From contig JBOFLF010000064.1 in assembly GCA_051657715.1 (NCBI GenBank), positions 1-64,000 on the forward strand: 64,000 nt of DNA. The letters are read 5' to 3'. Each line of letters opens with the position of its first letter. Within the stretch, counting starts at the first letter, position 1. The position numbers and the translations under genes are program-made. This document shows positions 40,495 to 49,841 of this stretch, piece after piece. The notes under the pieces are model-generated. The model saw only the letters and a list, made by a program, of their open reading frames with translations. It searched no databases and was not told the origin of the DNA. This stretch comes from JBOFBH01 sp051657715. GTDB lineage: Bacteria; Actinomycetota; Actinomycetes; Actinomycetales; Angustibacteraceae.

Positions 40495-43209
40495 GTGAGC
40501 ATCACGACGGCGCCGGCCACACCTCGTCTGCTGCTCCTCGACGGTCATTCCTTGGCCTATCGGGCCTTCTTCGCTCTCCCCGTGGAGAACTTCTCCACCT
40601 CGACCGGGCAGACCACCAACGCGGTCTACGGGTTCACCTCGATGCTCATCAACCTGCTGAGGGACGAGCGGCCCACGCACCTCGCGGTCGCGTTCGACGT
40701 CTCCCGCCAGACGTTCCGCACCGAGGAGTACGCCGAGTACAAAGCAGGCCGGTCCGCCACTCCGCAGGAGTTCAGCAGCCAGGTGTCCCTGGTGCGCGAG
40801 GTGCTTGCGGCGCTTCGGATACCCGTCGTCGAGCGCGAGGGGTACGAGGCGGACGACGTGATCGCCACCCTGACCGAGCAGGCTGTCGCCGACGGCATCG
40901 AGGTGTTGATCTGCTCGGGCGACCGAGACAGTTTCCAGCTGGTGAGCACGTCGACCACGGTTCTCTATCCGGTACGCGGGGTCTCCGAGCTGACTCGGAT
41001 GACCCCGGATGCTGTCCAGCAGCGGTACGGCGTCCCCCCGGAGCGGTACTGCGATCTGGCGGCCCTGGTGGGGGAGTCCAGCGACAACCTGCCCGGTGTT
41101 CCTGGTGTCGGCCCGAAGACCGCGGCCAAGTGGATCGCCCTCTACGGGAACTTGGAAGGCGTGGTCGCCCACGTGGATCAGATCTCCGGCAAGGCTGGTG
41201 CCAGCCTGCGCGAGCACCTCGACGGTGTGCTGCGCAATCGGCGGATCAACACCCTCGTTCGAGACCTCGCGCTCCCGGTCGGGCCACCAGGTCTGCTCCG
41301 TCAGCAGTGGGATCGGGATGAGGTGCACCGGGTCTTCGACGGCCTGGAGTTCCGGGTGCTGCGCGAGCGGTTGTTCGCGACCGTCGAGGCGGCAGAGCCC
41401 GAGGCCGAGTCTGGCTTCGATCTGGTGACCGAGCGGCTGTCCGCGGGCCAGGTCGTCGGATGGTTGGCGGCTCACGCGCCGGCCGGCCGGCGGACCGGGG
41501 TGGATGTCGTGGGTCAGTGGAGCCGGGGCGTCGGTGACGCCCACGGCATCGCGGTCGCCGCGGGCGGCTGCACCGCGGCCTACATCGACCTCGCGCAGCT
41601 GGGCAGTGCCGCGGAGCAGGCGCTCGCGGACTGGCTGGCGGACGAGGGCCGGCCGAAGGCCCTGCATGATGCGAAGGGTCCAGGTCAGGCGTTGCAGGCC
41701 CGGGGAACCCCACTTCGCGGGGTGGCGATCGACACCGCGCTGGCCGCCTATCTCGTTCGGCCTGATCAGCGGTCCTACGACCTGGCTGACCTGGTGTTGC
41801 GACACTTGGGCCGGGACCTGCGCCTGGACTCCGCGGACCAGGGGGGTCAGCTCGCCTTCGATACCGAGGGCGTCGGTGACGGGCCAGAAGTCGCCATGGT
41901 TCGCGCACAGGCGGTGCTGGACTTGGCGGACGCGCTCGACGCCGAGTTGCACGCTCGCGGCGGAGCCGGGCTGCTGCTAGAAGTCGAGCTACCGCTGATC
42001 GACATCCTGGCCGCAATGGAGCGCATCGGTATCGCGGTCGACGACGACCGTCTCGCTGCGTTGGAGGGTTTCTTCGCTGACGAAGTCGCACGCGCCCAGC
42101 AGGACGCGTTCGATGCGCTCCCAGCAGCCCCGGACGATTCGCCTCGGGTCTTGAATCTGGGTTCGCCCAAGCAGTTGCAGGCGGTCCTGTTCGATGAGCT
42201 GGGCATGCCGAAGACCAAACGCACCAAGACCGGCTACACCACCGACGCGGACGCTCTGGTCGACCTGTACGCCAAGAGCCCGCACCCCTTCCTCGGTGCT
42301 CTGCTGCGTCACCGGGACGTCTCGCGGTTGCGGCAGACGGTCGAGGGCCTGCGCAAGACCGTCGCCGACGACGGGCGCATCCATACGACCTATCACCAGA
42401 CCATCGCCGCCACCGGTCGGCTGAGCTCAGCCGACCCGAACCTGCAGAACATCCCCATTCGGACAGATGAAGGCCGTCGCATCCGAGAGGCGTTCACCGT
42501 CGGGTCGGGTTTCGAGACGCTGTTGTCGGCGGACTACAGCCAGATCGAGATGCGGATCATGGCCCACCTGTCGAACGACGCCGGCCTGATCGAAGCGTTC
42601 CGCTCCGGCGAGGATCTGCACCGGTTCGTCGGCGCCCGGGTCTTCGACGTGGACCCAGCGGACGTGACGAACGCGATGCGCACCAAGGTCAAGGCGATGA
42701 GCTACGGCTTGGCGTACGGGTTGTCGGCGTTCGGTCTGTCCCGGCAGTTGAGGGTCGACGTCGACGAGGCCCGCGGGTTGATGGACGAGTACTTCGAGCG
42801 CTTCGGTGGCGTCCGTCGGTACCTGGACTCCGTGGTCGAGGCAGCTCGCCGTACGGGGTACACCGAGACGATGCTGGGGCGGCGGCGCTACCTGCCGGAT
42901 CTCACCAGTGACAACCGACAACGTCGCGAGATGGCCGAGCGGATGGCCCTGAACGCGCCTATCCAGGGTTCGGCAGCGGACATCATCAAGATCGCCATGT
43001 TGCGCGTCGACGCACAGCTGCGCCAGCACGAGCTGCGGTCACGGTTGTTGCTCCAGGTGCATGACGAGCTGGTCCTCGAGGTGGCGTCTGGCGAGCTGAC
43101 GACGGTGCGAGAGCTGACTCAGCAGGCGATGGGGCTCGCAGTGGAGCTGTCTGTTCCGCTCGAGATCACCATGGGCGTTGGATCGTCGTGGGAGGCCGCC
43201 GGCCACTGA
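40495..43209 (+). CDS. polA: DNA polymerase I
   Basis: Repair and Okazaki-fragment polymerase, 904 residues. The 5' nuclease domain (about 1-290) has LLLLDGHSLAYRAFFAL, VEREGYEADDVIATL, SGDRDSFQLV and GESSDNLPGVPGVGPKTA. The middle 3'-5' exonuclease-like domain (about 310-500) lacks clear DxE catalytic motifs and is probably inactive, as in other actinobacterial PolA. The polymerase domain has motif A LLSADYSQIEMRIMAH, motif B MRTKVKAMSYGLAYG and motif C QVHDELVLEV. GTG 40495 is supported by the -10 hexamer 7 nt upstream; an in-frame start at 40465 would precede the promoter. Confidence 0.96.
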   Translation: MSITTAPATPRLLLLDGHSLAYRAFFALPVENFSTSTGQTTNAVYGFTSMLINLLRDERPTHLAVAFDVSRQTFRTEEYAEYKAGRSATPQEFSSQVSLVREVLAALRIPVVEREGYEADDVIATLTEQAVADGIEVLICSGDRDSFQLVSTSTTVLYPVRGVSELTRMTPDAVQQRYGVPPERYCDLAALVGESSDNLPGVPGVGPKTAAKWIALYGNLEGVVAHVDQISGKAGASLREHLDGVLRNRRINTLVRDLALPVGPPGLLRQQWDRDEVHRVFDGLEFRVLRERLFATVEAAEPEAESGFDLVTERLSAGQVVGWLAAHAPAGRRTGVDVVGQWSRGVGDAHGIAVAAGGCTAAYIDLAQLGSAAEQALADWLADEGRPKALHDAKGPGQALQARGTPLRGVAIDTALAAYLVRPDQRSYDLADLVLRHLGRDLRLDSADQGGQLAFDTEGVGDGPEVAMVRAQAVLDLADALDAELHARGGAGLLLEVELPLIDILAAMERIGIAVDDDRLAALEGFFADEVARAQQDAFDALPAAPDDSPRVLNLGSPKQLQAVLFDELGMPKTKRTKTGYTTDADALVDLYAKSPHPFLGALLRHRDVSRLRQTVEGLRKTVADDGRIHTTYHQTIAATGRLSSADPNLQNIPIRTDEGRRIREAFTVGSGFETLLSADYSQIEMRIMAHLSNDAGLIEAFRSGEDLHRFVGARVFDVDPADVTNAMRTKVKAMSYGLAYGLSAFGLSRQLRVDVDEARGLMDEYFERFGGVRRYLDSVVEAARRTGYTETMLGRRRYLPDLTSDNRQRREMAERMALNAPIQGSAADIIKIAMLRVDAQLRQHELRSRLLLQVHDELVLEVASGELTTVRELTQQAMGLAVELSVPLEITMGVGSSWEAAGH

Positions 43210-43376
43210 GCTCGCGGCGGTTGACCACGTCCGGACGCTCCCGGGTACCTGCGGCATACCGTGTTGGGGTGTCGACTTTTCGGTTCTCCAGACCGGATCC
43301 GGCGACTGTCCGTTCTCAAGGTCGTCTCGGCGGCGCCGATCACCTGGACGGGTCAGCGTCCGAGACAGGAGACACG

Positions 43377-44480
43377 ATGAGTGGTCGGCCGGCGTCCTCG
43401 ACTGGTGAACCCGTGGTCACGCCGTCGATCCGGTCCACTCCGGGGGGTGCCGCTAGTGGTCGATCGAACTCAGCCGCGAGCCTTGGTCATGGCACCGCAC
43501 CCGCTGAGGCTTCGGTCCACGCCAAGCGGTTGCTGCACGACGCGGCCGCGGTCGACGGCGATCCCACCGGTATGACGTTCTGCGGTACTTGGCTGCGAGA
43601 GCGAGCCGTCGTGCGCCTCTACTTGAACGATCCAGGACAGATCCGGATCGACCTGGCCGTCCGCAGGCTGTTGAACGGTGTTGTCCCGTTGCCCAAGATG
43701 CTGGCGGCCGAACCGTGGGCGAGCAGTGGGACTCCGCCTTACCTCATCACGGCCGTCGTTCCGGGCGCGCTAGCCAGTGAGTTGATGGACCGGGGCCTGC
43801 ACGAGTCGGCAGCGGCGGCTTTGGGCCGGCAGTGTGCTCGGATCATCACCCGTCTGCGTGGCATCACACTGCCCGATCACGGGTCGTTTGCCGACGCCGA
43901 TCTGGCCGCCGAGTCATGGCCCGCGCACCGACACACGTTGATCGACTGGTACGAGCACCATGAGCGCGAGCTGGCCACGCATGGCCTCGATCGCCACGGA
44001 GCTCCGGACCTGCACGCTGGGGTGCTGATCGCCTCGAACCGGTTGGCCAGTGCGGATCGGAGCGCGCCGACCCTGGTGCATGGGGCACTGGACGGCAGCA
44101 ACCTGATCGTGGACCCCAACATCGGGCGGCTGCGGGCCGTCCTGGACTGGGGTGAGTGCTTCGCCGGCGATTGGGCACACGACGTGGGGAGCCTGTTGCG
44201 CGGTGTCGAGCGCGGCACGGCAGCCGGCGGCGCGGCGGCCAGCAGCTGGGCGACGTTCCGGGCGGGCATGGTCGATTCCCTGCACGCCAGCCTGTATGAG
44301 GACGGCACGAGCACCGCAGCTGACGGCCGCGACGACGACTGGCTGTCCAGAGCACGGGATCTGGACTTGTTCGCACTCATCCGGGCTGCCGCCGAGGGCG
44401 ACGTGGGCGCGGCGGCCTCAGGTCGGGGATCTGACGCCCGGCAGGCATTGCGTCGGTTCGGTGCGACAGCCGCCAGGTGA
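43377..44480 (+). CDS. Aminoglycoside phosphotransferase-fold protein, possible pseudokinase
   Basis: A 367-residue protein with an APH/choline kinase-like C-terminal lobe. After a Ser/Gly/Thr-rich N-terminus (about 70 residues) come CGTWLRERAVVRLYLNDPGQ, an ATP-lobe-like section, and then VHGALDGSNLIVDPNIGRL and AVLDWGECFAGDWAHDVGSL. The last two align with the catalytic loop HGDxxxxN and the metal-binding D(F/W)xxxxxGxxxxD. The catalytic Asp is Ala237, so phosphotransfer is doubtful. ATG 43377 has AGGAG at 43366-43370. An alternative is GTG 43269, 6 nt after TACCGT (43257-43262), adding 36 residues. Biological role is unknown. Confidence 0.7.
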   Translation: MSGRPASSTGEPVVTPSIRSTPGGAASGRSNSAASLGHGTAPAEASVHAKRLLHDAAAVDGDPTGMTFCGTWLRERAVVRLYLNDPGQIRIDLAVRRLLNGVVPLPKMLAAEPWASSGTPPYLITAVVPGALASELMDRGLHESAAAALGRQCARIITRLRGITLPDHGSFADADLAAESWPAHRHTLIDWYEHHERELATHGLDRHGAPDLHAGVLIASNRLASADRSAPTLVHGALDGSNLIVDPNIGRLRAVLDWGECFAGDWAHDVGSLLRGVERGTAAGGAAASSWATFRAGMVDSLHASLYEDGTSTAADGRDDDWLSRARDLDLFALIRAAAEGDVGAAASGRGSDARQALRRFGATAAR

Positions 44481-44573
44481 CGTCGGGTGGGTCCAGGTAA
44501 GCAGCTAGGGGCTCCTTGAGTAACGGAACTAGGTAGTGCTCGGCCTCGGCTTCGCGGGCTGAGCAGACCCGCG

Positions 44574-44603
44574 TTGACCGGGAGTAGACGGCGTGGATAC
44601 GCT
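44574..44603 (+). promoter_or_regulatory. rpsA promoter (TTGACC, 18 bp, TACGCT)
   Basis: TTGACC (44574-44579) and TACGCT (44598-44603) are separated by 18 bp, the clearest sigma-A-type promoter in the window. The leader is about 60 nt and pyrimidine-rich, with only GGAG at 44660-44663 before ATG 44674. Confidence 0.65.
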
Positions 44604-44673
44604 CAATGGTCGCACTCGTGCGTCTCTTTCCTTTCCTGTCTACCCACCCCTGTCCCCCCGGAGCTCTTTCTCC

Positions 44674-46179
44674 ATGACTGCCAGCACAGCCGAGCAGACC
44701 ACCCCACAGGTTGCCGTCAACGACATCGGCTCGGCCGAGGACTTCCTCGCCGCTATCGACCAGACCATCAAGTACTTCGATGACGGCGACATCGTCGAGG
44801 GCGTGATCGTCAAGGTCGACCGTGACGAGGTCTTGCTTGATATCGGCTATAAGACCGAGGGGGTCATCCCTTCGCGTGAGCTGTCCATCAAGCACGACGT
44901 CGATCCCCACGAGGTCGTCTCGGTCGGCGACGACGTCGAGGCCCTTGTCCTCCAGAAGGAGGACAAGGACGGCCGGCTGATCCTGTCGAAGAAGCGAGCC
45001 CAGTACGAGCGCGCCTGGGGCACGATCGAGAAGATCAAAGAAGAGGACGGCATCGTCACCGGCACCGTCATCGAGGTCGTCAAGGGCGGGTTGATCCTCG
45101 ACATCGGCCTGCGTGGCTTCTTGCCGGCATCCCTGGTCGAGATGCGCCGGGTTCGGGACTTGCAGCCCTACGTGGGCCGTGAGATCGAGGCCAAGATCAT
45201 CGAGTTGGACAAGAACCGCAACAACGTGGTCCTGTCTCGCCGTGCTTGGCTGGAGCAGACCCAGTCCGAGGTCCGCCAGACGTTCCTGCAGACCTTGCTG
45301 AAGGGTCAGGTCCGGTCCGGTGTGGTCTCGTCCATCGTGAACTTCGGCGCGTTCGTTGACCTCGGTGGCGTGGACGGACTGGTCCACGTGTCCGAGCTGT
45401 CCTGGAAGCACATCGACCACCCGAGTGAGGTGGTCGAGGTGGGCCAGGAGATCACCGTCGAGGTGCTGGACGTTGACATGGACCGTGAGCGGGTCTCGCT
45501 GTCGTTGAAGGCGACCCAGGAGGACCCGTGGCAGCAGTTCGCCCGCACTCACCAGATCGGCCAGGTCGTCCCGGGCAAGGCCACCAAGCTGGTGCCGTTC
45601 GGCGCCTTCGTCCGGGTGGACGAGGGCATCGAGGGTCTGGTGCACATATCCGAGCTGGCCGAGCGACACGTCGAGGTGCCGGAGCAGGTTGTCCAGGTGG
45701 GCGACGACATCTTCGTCAAGGTCATCGACATTGACCTGGACCGTCGTCGGATCTCGCTGTCGCTCAAGCAGGCGAACGACCCGAACGCGGCGCAGGTCGC
45801 CGAGTTCGACCCGACGTTGTACGGCATGACCGCGGAGTATGACGAGCAGGGCAACTACAAATACCCCGAGGGCTTCGACTCGGAGACCAACGAGTGGCTT
45901 GAGGGCTACGAGTCCCAGCGTGAGGCGTGGGAGCAGCAATACGCCAAGGCGCACACTCTGTGGGAAGCCCACCGCAAGCAGGTCGACGATGCGGTCAAGG
46001 CAGATGCTGAGGCTCGTGGAGAGGCCGCGCCGACGTCATACCAGTCCGAATCCGCATCGCCGTCCGGTTCGTCCGAGACCGCCGCGACACCGACGGAGGC
46101 TGTCCCGTCCGGTGGCGAGGGCACGCTTGCGTCCGACGAGGCATTGGCCGCCCTGCGGGAGAAGCTCACCGGCGCCTGA
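44674..46179 (+). CDS. rpsA: 30S ribosomal protein S1
   Basis: A 501-residue ribosomal RNA-binding protein with four S1 (OB-fold) domains. The first two (GDIVEGVIVKVDRDEVLLDI, GTVIEVVKGGLILDIGLRGF) are the degenerate ribosome-binding domains. The last two (GVVSSIVNFGAFVDLGGVDG and GKATKLVPFGAFVRVDEGIEG) are canonical RNA-binding copies ending in HVSELSWKHI and HISELAERHV. The C-terminal 60 residues are a Ser/Ala/Glu-rich disordered tail. ATG 44674 matches relatives; the frame from 44593 runs through the promoter leader. Codon use is strongly biased, as expected for high expression. Confidence 0.97.
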   Translation: MTASTAEQTTPQVAVNDIGSAEDFLAAIDQTIKYFDDGDIVEGVIVKVDRDEVLLDIGYKTEGVIPSRELSIKHDVDPHEVVSVGDDVEALVLQKEDKDGRLILSKKRAQYERAWGTIEKIKEEDGIVTGTVIEVVKGGLILDIGLRGFLPASLVEMRRVRDLQPYVGREIEAKIIELDKNRNNVVLSRRAWLEQTQSEVRQTFLQTLLKGQVRSGVVSSIVNFGAFVDLGGVDGLVHVSELSWKHIDHPSEVVEVGQEITVEVLDVDMDRERVSLSLKATQEDPWQQFARTHQIGQVVPGKATKLVPFGAFVRVDEGIEGLVHISELAERHVEVPEQVVQVGDDIFVKVIDIDLDRRRISLSLKQANDPNAAQVAEFDPTLYGMTAEYDEQGNYKYPEGFDSETNEWLEGYESQREAWEQQYAKAHTLWEAHRKQVDDAVKADAEARGEAAPTSYQSESASPSGSSETAATPTEAVPSGGEGTLASDEALAALREKLTGA

Positions 46180-46189
46180 GCTGCGACGA

Positions 46190-46233
46190 ACGACGGCCCG
46201 GACCCTCAGCGATGACGGGCGCCGGGCCGTCGT
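46190..46233 (+). terminator. rpsA terminator-like hairpin
   Basis: ACGACGGCCCGG (46190-46201) is perfectly complementary to 46222-46233, with a 20-nt loop, 10 bases after the rpsA stop. There is no U-run, as is usual in high-GC actinobacteria. Confidence 0.65.
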
Positions 46234-46365
46234 CGTCCCTGCAGCCCCCGGAGGCGGCGCCATGAGATGCCAGTGCGGTGGGCGCTCGTCGCGGCGGTTG
46301 TTCGACGTCGTCGTCCTCCATTCGGTGCGGCGACGAGCCGTGGCAGTGCGTCGACGCGCTGCTCC

Positions 46366-46371
46366 TACGAT
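46366..46371 (+). promoter_or_regulatory. -10 element (TACGAT), leaderless start of coaE
   Basis: TACGAT, six bases, then ATG 46378. Confidence 0.6.
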
Positions 46372-46377
46372 GGCTGC

Positions 46378-47346
46378 ATGCTGCGCGTGGGGTTGACCGG
46401 AGGGATCGGAGCCGGCAAATCCACGGTGGCTGGCGTGCTGCGGGAGGCGGGGGCGCTGGTGGTCGAGGCGGACGTGGTGGCTCGGCAGGTCGTCGCGCCC
46501 GGGACACGTGGGCTGACCGCCGTGGTGCGGGAGTTCGGCGATCAGGTGCTGGACCCGGATGGCGCCCTGGACCGCCCGGCCCTGGCCCGCCTCGCGTTTG
46601 CCGACCCAGACCGACGCCGTGCGCTCGAGGCGATCACCCACCCGCTGGTAGCCGCCCGGACAGAGGAGCTGGTGGCGGCTGCGCCAGCGGACGCGGTGGT
46701 GGTGCACGACGTGCCGCTGCTGGTGGAGAAGGACATGGGTGCTCAGTACCACCTCGTCGTGGTGGTCGATGCCCCGGAAGCTGTGCGGGAGCAGCGCTTG
46801 GTGGCAGGGCGCGGCATGGACGCCCAGGACGTCCGGCTGCGCATCCGATGCCAGGCGGACGATTCATCGCGTCGGGCGGCAGCGGACGTCTGGCTGGACA
46901 ACGACCGGTCGCCGCGGGACGTGCGGTCGGACATCAAGGTTCTCTGGCAAGACCGGCTGCGCCCGTTTGAGCATCACGTGCGCACCCGGACGCCGGCTCG
47001 TCATCCTGACAGCGTCTCGGCCCGCGGTGCAGTGGCGGACGATGCGGTGGCGGACGATGCGGTGGCGGGCGACGCGGTGGCGGGCGACGTGCACCGAGCG
47101 GCGCGTCTGCTCGCTCGGATCCACCGCGCGGTGGGGGAGCGGGGTGCTGACGTCCGGCACGACGGCAGCACCGGCGGAACGGTCCGGCTGTCCTGGGCGG
47201 TGCCTGGGGACGTGGACCGGGACACGCTGGAAGCTCAGCTCGGCGACGCCGGGTTCCCAAGAATTCTCGGGGGGTCGAATGCCCGGGAATGCCGGTACGG
47301 CTCGGCCGACCCGTACGTGCCGGTCGACCTCGTAGTCCGGATGTAG
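46378..47346 (+). CDS. coaE: Dephospho-CoA kinase with C-terminal extension
   Basis: Phosphorylates dephospho-CoA to CoA. The kinase core (about 1-200) has MLRVGLTGGIGAGKSTVAG (P-loop), GALVVEADVVARQVVAPGT and VVHDVPLLVEKDM, and a lid with Arg/Gln. The protein is 322 residues, against about 200 for plain CoaE. Residues 217-237 are an Ala/Val/Asp tandem repeat. The last 85 (VHRAARLLARIHRAVGERGA, RHDGSTGG, DTLEAQLGDAGFPRI, YGSADPYVPVDLVVRM) resemble parts of the GrpB/UPF0157 domain fused to CoaE in mycobacteria, but shortened. The start follows TACGAT by 6 nt. Confidence 0.92.
   Translation: MLRVGLTGGIGAGKSTVAGVLREAGALVVEADVVARQVVAPGTRGLTAVVREFGDQVLDPDGALDRPALARLAFADPDRRRALEAITHPLVAARTEELVAAAPADAVVVHDVPLLVEKDMGAQYHLVVVVDAPEAVREQRLVAGRGMDAQDVRLRIRCQADDSSRRAAADVWLDNDRSPRDVRSDIKVLWQDRLRPFEHHVRTRTPARHPDSVSARGAVADDAVADDAVAGDAVAGDVHRAARLLARIHRAVGERGADVRHDGSTGGTVRLSWAVPGDVDRDTLEAQLGDAGFPRILGGSNARECRYGSADPYVPVDLVVRM
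47029..47088 (+). repeat. 15-bp tandem repeat x4 in the coaE linker
   Basis: Four units of gcRgtggcgg(a/g)cga(t/c) encode AVADD, AVADD, AVAGD, AVAGD between the kinase core and the C-terminal extension. Confidence 0.9.
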
Positions 47347-47435
47347 CGAGCGCGAGACCGAGCGGCTGCCGCGACAGTCTGGAGCAACCTGGCGGCGGCG
47401 AGGGAACCGACGCTGCGTTTGTCGGTGCCCCCACC

Positions 47436-47441
47436 TACCGT
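47436..47441 (+). promoter_or_regulatory. -10 element (TACCGT), leaderless start of uvrB
   Basis: TACCGT, six bases, then ATG 47448. No SOS-box-like sequence was recognised next to it. Confidence 0.6.
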
Positions 47442-47447
47442 GGAGAC

Positions 47448-49553
47448 ATGCGACCGACGACCGACCTGCAGCGGCGGGTAGCGCCCTTCGAGGTGATCTC
47501 GCCGTTCGTCCCATCCGGTGATCAGCCGTCCGCGATCGACGATCTCACGCGTCGTGTCCAGGCAGGCGAGCAGGATGTGGTGCTCCTCGGGGCGACCGGC
47601 ACCGGCAAGTCCGCGACCACCGCGTGGATGATCGAACGCCTGCAGCGGCCCACCCTGGTCATGGCCCCGAACAAGACCTTGGCGGCTCAGCTGACGAACG
47701 AGTTCCGGGAGCTGTTGCCCCGCAACGCCGTCGAGTATTTCGTCTCGTACTACGACTACTACCAGCCCGAGGCGTATATCGCGCAGTCGGACACCTACAT
47801 CGAGAAGGACTCGTCGATCAACGACGAGGTGGAGCGGCTGCGGCACTCGGCGACCAACTCGCTGCTCACTCGGCGCGATGTCGTCGTGGTCGCCTCGGTG
47901 TCCTGCATCTACGGTCTCGGAACGCCGCAGGAGTACGTCGACCGGATGACCACCTTGCGGGTCGGTGACGAGATCGAGCGTGACCAGCTGCTGCGCCGCT
48001 TCGTGCAGATGCAGTACACCCGCAACGACCTGGCTTTCACCCGGGGCACCTTTCGGGTGCGGGGGGACACCGTGGAGATCATCCCGGTGTACGAGGAGCT
48101 CGCCGTCCGGGTGGAGTTCTTCGGTGACGAGATCGAGCGGCTCTACACCTTGCACCCGTTGACCGGCGAGGTCATCGATGCCGAGGAGGAGATGTACGTC
48201 TTCCCGGCCAGCCACTACGTCGCCGGTCCCGAGCGGATGGAGCGGGCGATCGCGGGTATCGAGGTGGAACTGGCCGAGCGGTTGGCAGAGCTGGAGCGCC
48301 AGCACAAGCTGCTGGAGGCCCAGCGGCTGCGGATGCGTACGACGTACGACATCGAGATGATGCGTCAGGTCGGCAGTTGCTCGGGTATCGAGAACTACAG
48401 CCGGCACATCGACGGGCGCGGGCCCGGGACGGCGCCCAACACGTTGCTCGACTACTTCCCCGAAGACTTTCTGCTGGTCATCGACGAGTCCCACCAGACA
48501 GTTCCGCAGATCGGTGCGATGTACGAAGGCGACATGTCCCGCAAGCGGGCACTGGTCGACCACGGCTTCCGGCTGCCCAGCGCGATGGACAATCGTCCGC
48601 TGCGTTGGGAGGAGTTCCTGGAGCGGATCGGTCAGACGGTATACCTGTCCGCCACGCCGGGGTCATACGAGCTGGCCAAGTCCCGGGGCGTGGTGGAGCA
48701 GGTGATCCGTCCGACCGGGTTGATCGATCCGCAGGTGGTCGTCAAGCCGACCCGGGGGCAGATCGACGACCTGCTCGAGCAGATCCGGAGCCGGGCCGAG
48801 CGCGACGAGCGGGTTCTGGTGACCACCCTGACCAAGAAGATGGCCGAGGACCTGACGGACTACCTGTTGGAGCACGGGGTCGGGGTGCGGTATTTGCACT
48901 CCGAGGTCGACACCTTGCGCCGGGTGGAGCTGCTGCGCGAGCTCCGGCTGGGGGAGTTCGACGTCCTGGTGGGGATCAACCTGCTCCGGGAGGGGCTGGA
49001 CCTGCCCGAGGTGTCCCTGGTGAGCATTCTCGACGCGGACAAAGAGGGGTTCTTGAGGTCAGGGACGTCCTTGGTGCAGACCATCGGCCGGGCGGCCCGC
49101 AACGTGTCCGGGCAGGTGCACATGTACGCCGACACGATCACGCCGTCCATGCAGCACGCCATCGAGGAGACAAACCGTCGACGAGCAAAGCAGGTGGCGT
49201 ACAACACTGAGCACGGCATCGACCCCACTCCGCTGCGCAAGCGGATCGCCGACATCACCGACCTCATCACCCGGGAGGACGCTGACACGGCGGAGCTGCT
49301 CGGCGGCTCCGGTCGCAACCAGTCTCGGGGCAAGGCGCCGGTCCCTGGCCAAGCGTCCAGGCCAGACGGCGGTGCGGCGCCCCGGCTGGCGGAGCTGCCG
49401 GCTGCTGATCTAGCTGACCTGATCCACCAGCTCACCGACCAGATGCACTCGGCCGCCAGCGGGTTGCAGTTCGAGCTGGCGGCCCGGCTGCGGGACGAGA
49501 TCGCTGACCTGAAGAAGGAGCTGCGTGCCATGCACGGTGCCGGCCATGCCTGA
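47448..49553 (+). CDS. uvrB: Excinuclease ABC subunit B
   Basis: Damage-verifying helicase-like subunit of nucleotide excision repair, 701 residues. Walker A GATGTGKSA, the damage-probing beta-hairpin YYDYYQPEAYIAQSDTYIEK, DESHQTVPQIGAMYEGD and the conserved helicase motifs VLVGINLLREGLDLPEVSLV and TIGRAARN are present. The C-terminal UVR motif (DLIHQLTDQMHSAASGLQFE) binds UvrC. An Arg/Gly/Pro-rich linker precedes it. ATG 47448 is supported by the -10 hexamer and family start position. Confidence 0.97.
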   Translation: MRPTTDLQRRVAPFEVISPFVPSGDQPSAIDDLTRRVQAGEQDVVLLGATGTGKSATTAWMIERLQRPTLVMAPNKTLAAQLTNEFRELLPRNAVEYFVSYYDYYQPEAYIAQSDTYIEKDSSINDEVERLRHSATNSLLTRRDVVVVASVSCIYGLGTPQEYVDRMTTLRVGDEIERDQLLRRFVQMQYTRNDLAFTRGTFRVRGDTVEIIPVYEELAVRVEFFGDEIERLYTLHPLTGEVIDAEEEMYVFPASHYVAGPERMERAIAGIEVELAERLAELERQHKLLEAQRLRMRTTYDIEMMRQVGSCSGIENYSRHIDGRGPGTAPNTLLDYFPEDFLLVIDESHQTVPQIGAMYEGDMSRKRALVDHGFRLPSAMDNRPLRWEEFLERIGQTVYLSATPGSYELAKSRGVVEQVIRPTGLIDPQVVVKPTRGQIDDLLEQIRSRAERDERVLVTTLTKKMAEDLTDYLLEHGVGVRYLHSEVDTLRRVELLRELRLGEFDVLVGINLLREGLDLPEVSLVSILDADKEGFLRSGTSLVQTIGRAARNVSGQVHMYADTITPSMQHAIEETNRRRAKQVAYNTEHGIDPTPLRKRIADITDLITREDADTAELLGGSGRNQSRGKAPVPGQASRPDGGAAPRLAELPAADLADLIHQLTDQMHSAASGLQFELAARLRDEIADLKKELRAMHGAGHA

Positions 49554-49684
49554 GGGTCGGCCATGTCGGAGTGCCGGCAGTTGCTGGGTGTCGGCTGTTC
49601 CTGATGGCCTCAGGGGGTAGTGGCTCGTACTGGACGTGTTTCCTGACGCGATCTCCTGGCCCGCGCGTGCTGCGGTGACATGTC

Positions 49685-49841
49685 TAAGATGGCAGTGCGG
49701 AGGGAACATCTTGCCGATGTACTCGCCACCACGGGTCGTCCGATCGCCTGCGACGCTCCAAGCTACGGGCGGGAGAGCCGCCGCCAACAGACAGCTCCGA
49801 TCTTCTGGTCGGGTGCCCACGGACTGACCGGAGGATCTGTC
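49685..49841 (+). promoter_or_regulatory. TerC-gene leader with hairpins
   Basis: TAAGAT at 49685-49690 is a candidate -10. AAGATG (49686-49691) pairs with CATCTT (49707-49712), and GGCGG with CCGCC around GAGAG further down (about 49768-49782). GGAGG (49830-49834) precedes GTG 49842 by 7 nt. A manganese riboswitch (yybP-ykoY) is common for this gene family elsewhere, but its conserved core is not visible here. Confidence 0.3.

Noticed and set aside
49691..49841. Canonical yybP-ykoY manganese riboswitch
   Set aside because: I looked for the conserved paired loops of this class and did not find them. Only generic stems are present.
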